From: an uncultured Eggerthella sp. | GTDB taxonomy: Bacteria; Actinomycetota; Coriobacteriia; Coriobacteriales; Eggerthellaceae | Assembly: GCA_902464295.1 (NCBI GenBank) | Contig: CABQIW010000043.1 | Span: 1 to 13,377, forward strand | DNA: 13,377 nt | Direction: 5' to 3' | Shown here: in pieces, positions 1 through 7,481 of the stretch | Position numbering within the stretch: position 1 is the first letter of the stretch | Layout of the letters: each line of letters begins with the position of its first letter | The notes under the pieces: generated by a model | Told to the model about the DNA's origin: nothing | What the model saw: the letters and a program-made list of their open reading frames with translations, nothing else | Database searches by the model: none | Program-made: the position numbers and the translations under genes

Positions 1-1467
1 GCCGCCTATGAAGTCGGGCGGAGCGATGGTGGGTTCTTCGCGCGTCTGGCAGCTCAGTTCTCGGGGCATGATATCAAGCCGGTCTGTACGTTCAACGAGA
101 CCTCGCTCGAAGCCCTTCGCGATGAGATCATCGGTGCACTGGGAAGTAAGATGGTCAACTTCAATATCGAGATGAAGGACGCGCATGCGCAAGTGACCGA
201 CGGGCACGATGGGTATGAGGTGTCCGAGGAATGGCTTATCGATCGGCTGAATCAGGCTCTTCTTGAGGCAGAGGGCGAATCGCGCTTCATCATCGATATG
301 CATGATGTCGCCATCCAGATCGATCATGATAAGGCGCAGGCATGTGCGGATGAGATCAACGCCTCGATTCCTTGTGGGGTCAATTTCACTTATGAAGACA
401 AGAGCTATTTTGCGGATAAGAATGTACTTGCTGAATGGATCAAGACTGAGGTGAAGCAGGAGGGAGGCACATTCGTGCTCGTGCCGCTCTTTGACGGTAC
501 GAAAGCTAACCAGAAGATCATCCAGGGATTCGGCTTCAGCTATGGTGGATCAGATTATCTTGTGCACTTCACGAACGAAGGCGGCAACATCACGGTAACC
601 ACCAATGCGACCGGCTCGGTACCGCAAGTCTCCGAAGCGATCGCGCACCTGAACGAAACGTTCTTCTCGTCCAACGAGAAAACGACCGCAGCAGAGGTTC
701 AGGTCGTTTCCGAGCAGATCCCTGAATCGATGAGCTTCGAAGAGGCGCTCGATTATGGCCTCATCACTGAAATAGCCTCCTATACTACGCGTTATGCTTC
801 AGGCGCGGAAGCGCGCAACAACAACATCCATGTGGCAGCCGATGCGCTCAATAACTCGATCTGCAAGGCGGGGGAGACCTGGTCGTTCCTGGCGCTTGCA
901 GGTGAGGCAACACCGGAAAAAGGTTACCAAGGTGCGGGCGCTATCATCGGCGGCGAATACTCTGACGCGATCGGTGGCGGTATCTGCCAGGTGGCCACCA
1001 CGGTGTTCAATGCGGTCTATGAAGCAGGCTATCCGATCGAGCGGCGCAACAATCATTCGCTCTATATTGCGAGTTACCCCGAAGGGCGCGATGCGGCCAT
1101 CGCATACCCTGATATCGATCTGGTGTGGCGAAATGACACGGAATCCGATGTGCTGTTGCGCATGAGCTACACCAATTCATCGGTCAGCGCCACGCTCTAC
1201 GGTGTCGACCCAGGATATGAGGTAACGACCGTTTATGGCGAATGGGAAGAAGGCGAGCCCTATCGCACGGTGGTGCGCAAAGATCCTGATTATCCTATCG
1301 GCACGGAGTTCATCGAGTCCTCTGGCGCTAATGGGCGCTCGATTACGATTGTCCGCACGGTCAAAGACCGTAATGGCAATATAATTCAAGAGAAAGAATT
1401 CCATTCGAATTATCAGCCGAAGAACGAAGTTAAAGTTCAGGGTTCAGCCGAACCTTCGAGCGAATGA
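1..1467 (+). CDS. VanW family protein with putative peptidoglycan-binding domain, 5' end missing
   Basis: The reading frame is open from base 1, so the gene starts upstream of the window; the first in-frame ATG at 151 is internal. 488 residues are visible. Residues about 70-170 resemble the putative peptidoglycan-binding domain (PG_binding_4 type) often found before VanW. Residues about 255-405 are the VanW domain, with the glycine-rich GGGICQVATT motif at 325-334 and RRNNHS at 348-353. The C-terminal 75 residues look like a small beta domain of the G5 kind, ending in a polar tail. VanW proteins are usually anchored or exported cell-envelope proteins; VanW itself is an accessory gene of some vancomycin-resistance clusters, but its biochemical role is unknown. 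No other van gene is seen here, so resistance should not be inferred. Any signal peptide or membrane anchor would lie in the missing part. Family assignment is firm; function is not. Confidence 0.88.
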   Translation, partial: AAYEVGRSDGGFFARLAAQFSGHDIKPVCTFNETSLEALRDEIIGALGSKMVNFNIEMKDAHAQVTDGHDGYEVSEEWLIDRLNQALLEAEGESRFIIDMHDVAIQIDHDKAQACADEINASIPCGVNFTYEDKSYFADKNVLAEWIKTEVKQEGGTFVLVPLFDGTKANQKIIQGFGFSYGGSDYLVHFTNEGGNITVTTNATGSVPQVSEAIAHLNETFFSSNEKTTAAEVQVVSEQIPESMSFEEALDYGLITEIASYTTRYASGAEARNNNIHVAADALNNSICKAGETWSFLALAGEATPEKGYQGAGAIIGGEYSDAIGGGICQVATTVFNAVYEAGYPIERRNNHSLYIASYPEGRDAAIAYPDIDLVWRNDTESDVLLRMSYTNSSVSATLYGVDPGYEVTTVYGEWEEGEPYRTVVRKDPDYPIGTEFIESSGANGRSITIVRTVKDRNGNIIQEKEFHSNYQPKNEVKVQGSAEPSSE

Positions 1468-1472
1468 GAATG

Positions 1473-1479
1473 AAAGGAG
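1473..1479 (+). promoter_or_regulatory. Ribosome binding site that sets the paaK1 start
   Basis: AAAGGAG lies 5 bases before the GTG at 1485. No comparable site precedes the in-frame ATGs at 1464 and 1470, so GTG 1485 is preferred as the start of the ligase. The resulting N-terminus (YYQPELETM) also lines up with the conserved start of the second ligase in the window. Confidence 0.7.
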
Positions 1480-1484
1480 CGGTT

Positions 1485-2792
1485 GTGTACTACCAGCCCG
1501 AACTAGAAACAATGCCACGTGAGGAGCTCGACGCACTTCAACTTGAGCGTCTCCAGAAGTTGGTCGCTTATGTCTATGAGCGCATTCCCTTCTATCGCGA
1601 GTCGTTCGATGAAGCAGGCGTCAAGCCTGAAGACATCAAATCGCTCGACGATCTGCGCAAATTCCCGTTCACGGTGAAGCAGGACTTGCGCGATGCCTAT
1701 CCGTTCGGCATGTTCGCGGTGCCGCAAAGCGAGGTCGCTCGTATTCACTGCTCTTCGGGTACGACGGGTACGGCAACGGTGGTCGGTTATACCGCGAAAG
1801 ACCTCGAAGTGTGGGGCGATTGCTTCGCTCGCTTCCTCTATGCAGCAGATTGCGGCCCTGATGCCGTGCTGCAGGTTGCTTATGGGTATGGCTTGTTCAC
1901 GGGTGGCCTCGGTGCTCACCAGGGTGGTGAGCGTGGCGGTCTTACCGTGCTCCCTATGTCCACGGGTAACACGAAGCGCCAGGTGCGTCTCATGAAGGAT
2001 TTCGGTGTCGATGTGCTCGCGTGCACGCCTTCGTATGCGCTCAACATCGCTGATGTGGCAATTGAAGAAGGCTACAAGCCGGCTGAAGAGTTCAAGATCC
2101 ATGCAGGTATCCTTGGCGCAGAGCCCTGCTCCGAGGGCATGCGCTCAGAGATCCAAGACAAGCTCGGTATCCAGGTCTACGATATCTATGGTCTTTCTGA
2201 GGTCATGGGCCCCGGTGTGGCTTGCGAATGCGAAGCGCAGGATGGTCTGCATGTATGCGAGGATCATTTCATCATCGAGATCGTCGATCCGCAGACGCTC
2301 GAGCCCGTGCCTGATGGGCAATGGGGTGAAGTGGTCATGACCACGCTCTCCAAGGAATGCTCGCCGCTCATTCGCTATCGTACGCGCGATATCTCCCGCA
2401 TCATCACCGGTCAGTGCGAATGCGGGCGTACCTTCCGTCGCATGGACCGCATCACGGGTCGTACCGATGACATGATGATCCTTCGTGGCGTGAACGTCTT
2501 CCCATCGCAGATCGAGGAAGAGATCGTCTCGTTCCCCGAGATCGTTTCTCAATACCAGCTCATCCTTACCACGCGCGGTGCGCTTGACCATGTGGAACTG
2601 CAGGTCGAGACCGTGCCTGATTTCCCCTTCGACGAAGTGGCTCGCTTGCAGAAGCTCAAGAAGGACCTCGAAAAGGCGCTCAAGGAGAATCTGCAGATCG
2701 CAGTCGAGGTGAAGATCGTTGAACCGAAGACCATCGAGCGCTCTGAAGGCAAAGCAAAACGTATCATCGACCTGAGGGAAGGACTGAAATAA
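1485..2792 (+). CDS. paaK: Phenylacetate-CoA ligase-type aryl-CoA ligase (copy 1)
   Basis: A 435-residue AMP-forming adenylate-forming enzyme of the PaaK family, predicted cytosolic. The family makes arylacetyl-CoA from an arylacetate, ATP and CoA. Visible motifs are SSGTTG at 90-95 (nucleotide-binding loop), YGLSEVMGPG at 235-244, YRTRD at 298-302, the CECGRT turn at 311-316, the GRTDDMM...RGVNVFPSQ hinge region at 325-342, and the C-terminal SEGKAKR at 420-426, which carries the expected catalytic lysine region. Length is normal for PaaK. The start is GTG 1485; an in-frame ATG at 1464 would overlap the upstream stop but has no ribosome site. The nucleotide loop continues TATVV, where PaaK proteins commonly have KPxVV. 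The stop overlaps the next gene's ATG by one base (TAATG), so the ligase and ACT protein are almost certainly translationally coupled. Placement in a cluster with iorAB suggests indoleacetate, phenylacetate or 4-hydroxyphenylacetate as substrate (inference). Confidence 0.9.
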   Translation: MYYQPELETMPREELDALQLERLQKLVAYVYERIPFYRESFDEAGVKPEDIKSLDDLRKFPFTVKQDLRDAYPFGMFAVPQSEVARIHCSSGTTGTATVVGYTAKDLEVWGDCFARFLYAADCGPDAVLQVAYGYGLFTGGLGAHQGGERGGLTVLPMSTGNTKRQVRLMKDFGVDVLACTPSYALNIADVAIEEGYKPAEEFKIHAGILGAEPCSEGMRSEIQDKLGIQVYDIYGLSEVMGPGVACECEAQDGLHVCEDHFIIEIVDPQTLEPVPDGQWGEVVMTTLSKECSPLIRYRTRDISRIITGQCECGRTFRRMDRITGRTDDMMILRGVNVFPSQIEEEIVSFPEIVSQYQLILTTRGALDHVELQVETVPDFPFDEVARLQKLKKDLEKALKENLQIAVEVKIVEPKTIERSEGKAKRIIDLREGLK

Positions 2793-3214
2793 TGATCTCT
2801 CAATTAACGGTATTTCTTGAAAACCGCGAAGGCCGTTTGGCTTCCGCTATCCGTACGATCGCTGAAGCTGGCATCAATATGCAGGCGATGTTCTTGGCGG
2901 ACACGAAGGATTTTGGCATCTTGCGCATCTTCTGCGACACGCCTGAGAAAGCTTGCCGCATCTTGCGTGAGGCAGATTATCAAGCGAAGTTGATCGATGT
3001 CGTTGCGGTCAAGGTACCCAACGTCCCCGGATCGCTCTCGAAGCTCTTCGATTATCTCGATGATAAGGATATCAACGTCGAGTACGCGCACTGCTTCATG
3101 GTGGGCGATCATGCGATCGATATCTTGAAGGTGGCCGATCCGGCGCTCGACGTGAAGCTTGCCGCAGAAGGATTCGAAGTCTGCAAGCCAGAGGATGTGT
3201 ATGCGCTCGACTAG
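2792..3214 (+). CDS. Tandem ACT-domain protein (copy 1)
   Basis: A 140-residue protein made of two ACT-like repeats, about residues 1-68 and 69-140. The first begins with the typical strand-turn-helix pattern ISQLTVFLENREGRL; the second begins VVAVKVPNVPGSLSKL. The NxxGxL-type loop, where ACT domains bind amino acids at the interface, is visible in each (NREGRL, NVPGSL). ACT domains are regulatory and usually bind amino acids; freestanding tandem-ACT proteins often sit next to paaK and ior genes in anaerobes. There is no catalytic or DNA-binding domain, so it probably senses an aromatic amino acid and acts on a partner, most likely the adjacent ligase (inference). The start codon overlaps the ligase stop, with a GGGAAGGA ribosome site about 8 bases upstream. 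A paralogue lies at 7482-7895. Confidence 0.85.
   Translation: MISQLTVFLENREGRLASAIRTIAEAGINMQAMFLADTKDFGILRIFCDTPEKACRILREADYQAKLIDVVAVKVPNVPGSLSKLFDYLDDKDINVEYAHCFMVGDHAIDILKVADPALDVKLAAEGFEVCKPEDVYALD
3190..3194 (+). promoter_or_regulatory. Ribosome binding site for the D,D-carboxypeptidase inside act1
   Basis: AGAGG lies within the last codons of the upstream ACT gene, 6 bases before the ATG at 3201. It favours that start over the upstream in-frame ATGs at 3159 (deep inside act1) and 3195 (directly abutting the site). Confidence 0.5.
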
Positions 3215-4634
3215 GTCGCATACTCTTGATAGAACACGGACCAAATACGCAGGCATCTTTGCTTGCGTATTTGCGTTTGTCCTAAGCGTTGCGCTTTGTC
3301 CGTGCAACGCTGCGGCTGAAGTGCGCAATTCTGATGTCGTGCTCGGTCAGACCATCGAAGAGCAAGGCTTCACTGCTGCTCAAGCACCGAATATCGTTGC
3401 CGAATACGCTTATCTCGTTTCCAGCGACGGCACGATTTACTTTGCGCGCAATGCTCACGATCAAGTTCATATTGCGTCCATCACGAAGATCATGACCGCG
3501 CTCGTTGCGCTCGACTATGGGGGAGACCCTACGCAGACCGAGATCACGGTCAGCCAAGAGGCAGCGAGCATCGGTGAATCCACTGCGGGGCTGAGAGCGG
3601 GCGATGTGCTCACGCTCGAAGCTGCGATCAAGGCCCTCATGATTCCTTCAGGTAACGATGCAGGTCAAGCTTTGGCTGAATCGCTCGGGCCGAAGATCTT
3701 GGAAGAACTGCAAAAGGACAAGAGCATTCCTGAGAACGAGATGCCTCAGAATGGTTACGATGCATTCGTCTACGCGATGAATAAGAAGGCGCTCGCTCTT
3801 GGCATGAACGATGCGCACTTTAGCAACCCACACGGGCTTGATTATGATCAGTTCAGCGGGGACATGCATTGCAGCGCCCAGAACGTTTCCATCATGGCGC
3901 GTGCTGCCATGGAAAACGAGCTTTTCCGCTCGGTCGTAGCAACGCCGAAGACCACGATCTCGGTGAAGCGGGGAGAGGGTTGGGTCGATCTTCAGCTTGA
4001 ATCGACCGATCTTCTGATCGGTGTCTATGAGGGTGCTTGCGGTATCAAGACTGGTTTCACCGAGGAAGCGGGCGAGTGCTTCGCGGGTGCCTGTGAGCGC
4101 GACGGGGAGATCCTCTATGCGATCGTGCTTCATTCGAGCACGGAAGCGCAGCGCTTCACCGACTGTACGACCATGTGGAATTGGGTCTACGACAATACGA
4201 TCGATGTACCGCTGGCTTCTTCGGATGAAGTGGTCACGCTTCGGCTCAATGGGCAGGAAGTCCAAGCGCCCGTCGTGGCGAATGTGAGCCATAAAGGCTG
4301 GCTCGATAAGACCTTCAAAGCAACGATCGCCAACCCGACTGAGACGGTCGAGGTCTTCCGCTATAACGGAAATGTGAGCCAAGAAGTGATTTTCGATGAC
4401 ATTACCAACACCGTGCATGCGGGAGACAAGGTGGGTACGGTAAACTATTACCAGAATAACGAGATCATCAAAACGGTAGACCTTATTGCCGCAGAAGACT
4501 GCGCCGGTCCGAACTTCCTTGAAGGTATCGGCATCTGGTGGAGCAGGCTTACGGGCGGCGATCAAGCAAAGGAAGCTGAAAGCGAAGTGGTCAGCTCGAT
4601 GCCGATCATCTACGGTGCTGATGCCACGCGCTAA
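3201..4634 (+). CDS. Exported D-alanyl-D-alanine carboxypeptidase (penicillin-binding protein, S11 family)
   Basis: A 477-residue low-molecular-mass penicillin-binding protein. It would remove the terminal D-Ala from peptidoglycan stem pentapeptides outside the membrane. The N-terminus has a basic stretch (RTRTK) followed by a hydrophobic segment at about 17-33 and an AAA-E signal-peptidase-like site near 37-40. All three active-site motifs are present: S93-I-T-K96, S150-G-N152 and K283-T-G285. A beta-rich C-terminal domain (about 335-430) resembles the domain that follows the catalytic part in PBP5-type enzymes. It is followed by an amphipathic segment (GPNFLEGIGIWWSRL, 436-450) that could attach to the membrane, and a polar tail of 27 residues. 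ATG 3201 is chosen because it has a spaced AGAGG site and gives a compact signal peptide. It overlaps act1 by 14 bases, which implies co-transcription with an unrelated aromatic-acid module. Confidence 0.9.
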   Translation: MRSTRSHTLDRTRTKYAGIFACVFAFVLSVALCPCNAAAEVRNSDVVLGQTIEEQGFTAAQAPNIVAEYAYLVSSDGTIYFARNAHDQVHIASITKIMTALVALDYGGDPTQTEITVSQEAASIGESTAGLRAGDVLTLEAAIKALMIPSGNDAGQALAESLGPKILEELQKDKSIPENEMPQNGYDAFVYAMNKKALALGMNDAHFSNPHGLDYDQFSGDMHCSAQNVSIMARAAMENELFRSVVATPKTTISVKRGEGWVDLQLESTDLLIGVYEGACGIKTGFTEEAGECFAGACERDGEILYAIVLHSSTEAQRFTDCTTMWNWVYDNTIDVPLASSDEVVTLRLNGQEVQAPVVANVSHKGWLDKTFKATIANPTETVEVFRYNGNVSQEVIFDDITNTVHAGDKVGTVNYYQNNEIIKTVDLIAAEDCAGPNFLEGIGIWWSRLTGGDQAKEAESEVVSSMPIIYGADATR

Positions 4635-4661
4635 GCGTATAGAGGGGTAAGAGGGAAGCAT

Positions 4662-5096
4662 ATGACAACCTGTCCAGTGTGCATGAATGAAGCGAACAAT
4701 GATGGAGACCGCTGCTCGGTGTGCGGCTATCATTTCCAAGATGCTACCGAAGCATTCGAGGCGATATCCATCGATACCGAAGGTGAGCGTGCTCATGCTG
4801 CCGATCAGGTGCCTGCCTCGCTTCGCGTGTGCTATGGCAAGCAGGAAGGTCTGGTGTTTCCGCTCGAGAGCGACTTCATCGAGATCGGCCGTTCTCCGCA
4901 ATGTGGCGTGATGCTCAACGATATGACTGTTTCGCGCGTTCACGCTGAGATGGAGAAGATCAACGGCGAATGGACCATCACTGACCGCGATTCGTTCAAT
5001 GGCGTGTGGGTGAATAACGAAGCGATCAAGAATGCGGTGTTGAACCCGGGCGATCTTCTGCAGATCGGTTGTTTCGTTCTTCGTTTCGTTGAATAA
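4662..5096 (+). CDS. Zinc-ribbon and FHA-domain protein
   Basis: A 144-residue cytosolic-looking protein. The N-terminus carries two CxxC pairs (C4/C7 and C18/C21), typical of a small zinc ribbon. After a linker rich in acidic and alanine residues, residues about 53-144 form an FHA domain: IGRS at 75-78, SRVHAE at 91-96 and the NGVWVN stretch at 113-118 match the conserved phosphothreonine-binding loops. FHA domains read phosphothreonine marks made by Ser/Thr kinases; no kinase or phosphatase gene is in the window, so the partner is unknown. A GAGGGAAG ribosome site precedes ATG 4662. It starts 27 bases after the carboxypeptidase and probably shares its transcript. In many actinobacteria FHA proteins act in cell-wall growth control, which would suit the upstream neighbour, but that is inference. 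Domain calls are firm. Confidence 0.87.
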   Translation: MTTCPVCMNEANNDGDRCSVCGYHFQDATEAFEAISIDTEGERAHAADQVPASLRVCYGKQEGLVFPLESDFIEIGRSPQCGVMLNDMTVSRVHAEMEKINGEWTITDRDSFNGVWVNNEAIKNAVLNPGDLLQIGCFVLRFVE

Positions 5097-5153
5097 TCGC
5101 CCCTTCAAGATCTCGTCTTTTGAATCTTTTGAAAATACGAACAAGGATCACGT
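5097..5153 (+). promoter_or_regulatory. Short gap before iorA with a tandem 9-base repeat
   Basis: This 57-base gap is the AT-richer break between the FHA gene and iorA. It contains two adjacent identical copies of TCTTTTGAA (5116-5124 and 5125-5133). An AAGGA ribosome site at 5143-5147 sits 6 bases before the iorA ATG. No clear -35/-10 pair with normal spacing could be recognised, so it may be a regulator site or simply a spacer. Confidence 0.35.
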
Positions 5154-6881
5154 ATGGAATTTTTATCAGGTAATGAAGCGATCGCGCGTGGTGCGTGGGA
5201 GGCAGGGTGTCATATTGGCACTGCCTATCCAGGAACGCCTTCGACCGAGACCATGGAAACCTTCGCAACGCTTCCCGGTGTCTACGCGGAATGGTGCCCG
5301 AACGAAAAGGTCGCGCTCGAGGTTGCGATGGGTGCTTCGGCGGCGGGTGCACGTGTGCTCGTTACGATGAAGCACGTGGGCGTGAATGTGTGCGCCGATC
5401 CGCTCTTCACCGCTTCTTATACGGGCGTCAATGGCGGAGTGCTCTTGCTCGCTGCCGACGATCCGGGCATGTTCTCTTCGCAGAACGAGCAAGACAGCCG
5501 CTATTATGCCATGGCTTCGCTCGTGCCCATTCTTGAGCCTGCCGATTCTCAGGAAGCGCTCGATTTTGCTCGCAGCGCTTATGACCTTTCCGAGCAGTTC
5601 GATGTTCCCTTCATGATGCGCTCCACGGTACGCATCTCGCACACGAAAACCCCTGTTGAAGTGGGGGAGCGCACCGAGGTTGAGAAGAAGCCTTACGAGA
5701 GCGACCCTACCAAATGGGTCATGATGCCCGCCTTCGCGAAGCCGCGCCGTAAGGTCGTGGTCAAGCGCACGGAAACGCTGAAGGAATGGGTGGAAACGTG
5801 CCCGTTCAATCGCGTGGAGAAGGGCGATACGAGCATCGGCATCATCTGCGCTGGTGCGGTCTATGATCATGTCAAGGAAGCTCTGGGTGAGGTGAGCATC
5901 TTCAAGCTGGGCGTGACCTGGCCACTGCCCGCAGATGCGCTCGCGCGTTTTGCCGAGAGCGTGGATAAGGTGTACGTGGTCGAAGAGGCTTCGACCTATC
6001 TTTCGGATGCAGTACGTTCATGCGGCATCGCGCTCGATGAATTCGTTAACCCCTTGCCTGCCGATGGAGAGGTTCATCCTGAAGATATCTTACGCGCGTT
6101 CGGAAAAGAAACTCCTGCGCACCTCGATACTCCTGGCGATGTTCCTAACCGTCCGCCTGCTCTTTGTGCGGGCTGCCCTCATCGCATCGTCTTTCGTGAG
6201 CTGGCGCGCAACAAGGCCATCGTCACGGGCGATATCGGCTGCTATACGCTCGGTGCGTTGCCGCCGCTCTCAGCCATGGATACCACGCTCGACATGGGCG
6301 CTTCTGTTTCGATGGCGCACGGCTTCGAGCTCGCGATGGCGGGAAGCGACCATCGTCCGATCGTGGGCGTAATCGGCGATTCGACGTTCGCGCATTCTGG
6401 CCTTTCGAGCCTCATCAATACGGTTTATAACAAGGGTGCTGGCACGATCTGCATCCTCGATAATCGCACGACCGCCATGACCGGCCAGCAGGGCAATCCG
6501 TTCAATGGGGTGACGCTGCAAAACCGCGAGAGCAACGAGCTCAATCTACCCGTTGTCCTCGATGCTATCGGCGTCGATCACGTGCAGGTGGTCGATGCGT
6601 TCGATCGTGATGCGGTACGGGGTGCGCTCAAAGAAGCGCTCGGCCGCGACGAACTTGACGTGATCGTGTTCCGCGGTCCGTGCGTGCTGCTTTCCAAAAC
6701 GAAGGACACGCCCTACTACGTGAACGGGAACTGCACGGGCTGCGGTGTGTGTGTGACGCTGGGATGTCCCGCGATCTCGACCGATCGCGAAACGGGCTTT
6801 TCGTCGATCGATACCGATATGTGCAATGGATGCTCGCAGTGCGCCCAGTACTGCGCGTTCGATGCGATCGAGCGTCTGTAG
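5154..6881 (+). CDS. iorA: Indolepyruvate ferredoxin oxidoreductase, alpha subunit
   Basis: A 575-residue large subunit of the thiamine-diphosphate enzyme that oxidatively decarboxylates aryl-pyruvates (indolepyruvate, phenylpyruvate, 4-hydroxyphenylpyruvate) to arylacetyl-CoA, CO2 and reduced ferredoxin. The reverse, reductive carboxylation, is also known in the wider family. The N-terminal pyrimidine-binding domain shows YPGTPST at 25-31. CAGCPH at 338-343 is typical of the family. The TPP/metal site is G408-D-S followed by N437 (GDSTFAH...ILDN). The C-terminus carries two ferredoxin-type cluster motifs: C527-C530-C533-C538-P, with the four-residue last gap typical of IorA, and C557-C560-C563-C567. 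Alanine follows the last cysteine where proline is usual. The length is close to that of characterised IorA proteins. The start has an AAGGA site. IorB follows 13 bases downstream, forming the heteromeric enzyme. Confidence 0.95.
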   Translation: MEFLSGNEAIARGAWEAGCHIGTAYPGTPSTETMETFATLPGVYAEWCPNEKVALEVAMGASAAGARVLVTMKHVGVNVCADPLFTASYTGVNGGVLLLAADDPGMFSSQNEQDSRYYAMASLVPILEPADSQEALDFARSAYDLSEQFDVPFMMRSTVRISHTKTPVEVGERTEVEKKPYESDPTKWVMMPAFAKPRRKVVVKRTETLKEWVETCPFNRVEKGDTSIGIICAGAVYDHVKEALGEVSIFKLGVTWPLPADALARFAESVDKVYVVEEASTYLSDAVRSCGIALDEFVNPLPADGEVHPEDILRAFGKETPAHLDTPGDVPNRPPALCAGCPHRIVFRELARNKAIVTGDIGCYTLGALPPLSAMDTTLDMGASVSMAHGFELAMAGSDHRPIVGVIGDSTFAHSGLSSLINTVYNKGAGTICILDNRTTAMTGQQGNPFNGVTLQNRESNELNLPVVLDAIGVDHVQVVDAFDRDAVRGALKEALGRDELDVIVFRGPCVLLSKTKDTPYYVNGNCTGCGVCVTLGCPAISTDRETGFSSIDTDMCNGCSQCAQYCAFDAIERL

Positions 6882-6894
6882 AGGGGAGCGCGAT

Positions 6895-7479
6895 ATGAGC
6901 GATAAGACATTCACTATTCTGCTTTGCGGCGTTGGTGGTCAGGGGACGATCACCGCAGCAACCCTGCTTGCGCGCGTTGCGAGTGCAGCAGGGAAGTGCT
7001 GCAAGGTTTCTGAGATCCATGGCATGGCACAGCGTGGTGGCGCGGTCACCACGGTCGTGCGTTTTGGCGATGATGTTTCCACGATGGTCTGCGACGAAGG
7101 CTGCGCCGATAACATCGTGTCGTTCGAGACCACCGAAGCGCTTCGCAATCTGGCGTTCCTTAAGGAAGGCGGCGTGCTCGTCGTGAACGATGAGGAGATC
7201 AAGCCGCTTCCCGTGCTCACGGGCAAGGCCGAGATGCCTGCTCGTGCGCGTGAGCGTCTCGATGAGCTGGGAGCAACGCTCATTCCTGCGAGCGAGCTCG
7301 CGCGCAGCGCAGGAACAGCGAAATGCGCGAACGTTGTGCTGCTCGGTGCGCTCGCAGTGAGCCTTCCGTTCGATTTTTCCCTTTGGGAAGAGGTCATTCG
7401 CAACAATGTCCCACCCAAGACTATCGATATCAACCTCGAGGCATTCCATCTGGGTGCCAACTATATGCAAGGAGAGTAG
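6895..7479 (+). CDS. iorB: Indolepyruvate ferredoxin oxidoreductase, beta subunit
   Basis: A 194-residue small subunit of the 2-oxoacid:ferredoxin oxidoreductase gamma-type domain family; it pairs with IorA. The N-terminus has the characteristic GVGGQGT glycine loop at 12-18, followed by HGMAQRGG at 42-49, both hallmarks of the subunit that completes the active site and helps bind CoA in this family. Length matches characterised IorB proteins (about 200 residues). ATG 6895 is chosen because GAGGGGAG ends 6 bases upstream; an in-frame ATG at 6826 lies inside iorA. Only 2 bases separate its stop from the next ATG, so iorA, iorB and act2 are certainly one operon. Confidence 0.94.
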   Translation: MSDKTFTILLCGVGGQGTITAATLLARVASAAGKCCKVSEIHGMAQRGGAVTTVVRFGDDVSTMVCDEGCADNIVSFETTEALRNLAFLKEGGVLVVNDEEIKPLPVLTGKAEMPARARERLDELGATLIPASELARSAGTAKCANVVLLGALAVSLPFDFSLWEEVIRNNVPPKTIDINLEAFHLGANYMQGE

Positions 7480-7481
7480 CT

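Noticed and set aside
151..153. ATG 151 as the true start of the VanW gene
   Set aside because: The frame is open and protein-like from base 1, and no ribosome site precedes 151, so the gene continues upstream.
1..1467. Vancomycin resistance operon
   Set aside because: Only a VanW-domain protein is present; no vanS/R, vanH, ligase or VanX/Y gene. VanW domains are widespread in susceptible bacteria.
1464..1484. ATG 1464 overlapping the VanW stop as the start of paaK1
   Set aside because: The ATGA overlap is tempting, but no ribosome site precedes it, whereas AAAGGAG is properly spaced before GTG 1485.
3648..5144. Long open frame of 498 codons on the - strand opposite the carboxypeptidase and FHA genes
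   Set aside because: It covers two genes with clear catalytic and binding motifs on the + strand, its product is rich in His, Arg and Asp with no recognisable domain, and it arises from the GAT/ATC-rich codon pattern read backwards.
6628..7470. Open frame of 280 codons on the - strand opposite the iorA end and iorB
   Set aside because: It is a shadow of the strongly supported iorAB genes, with Arg/His-rich low-sense composition.
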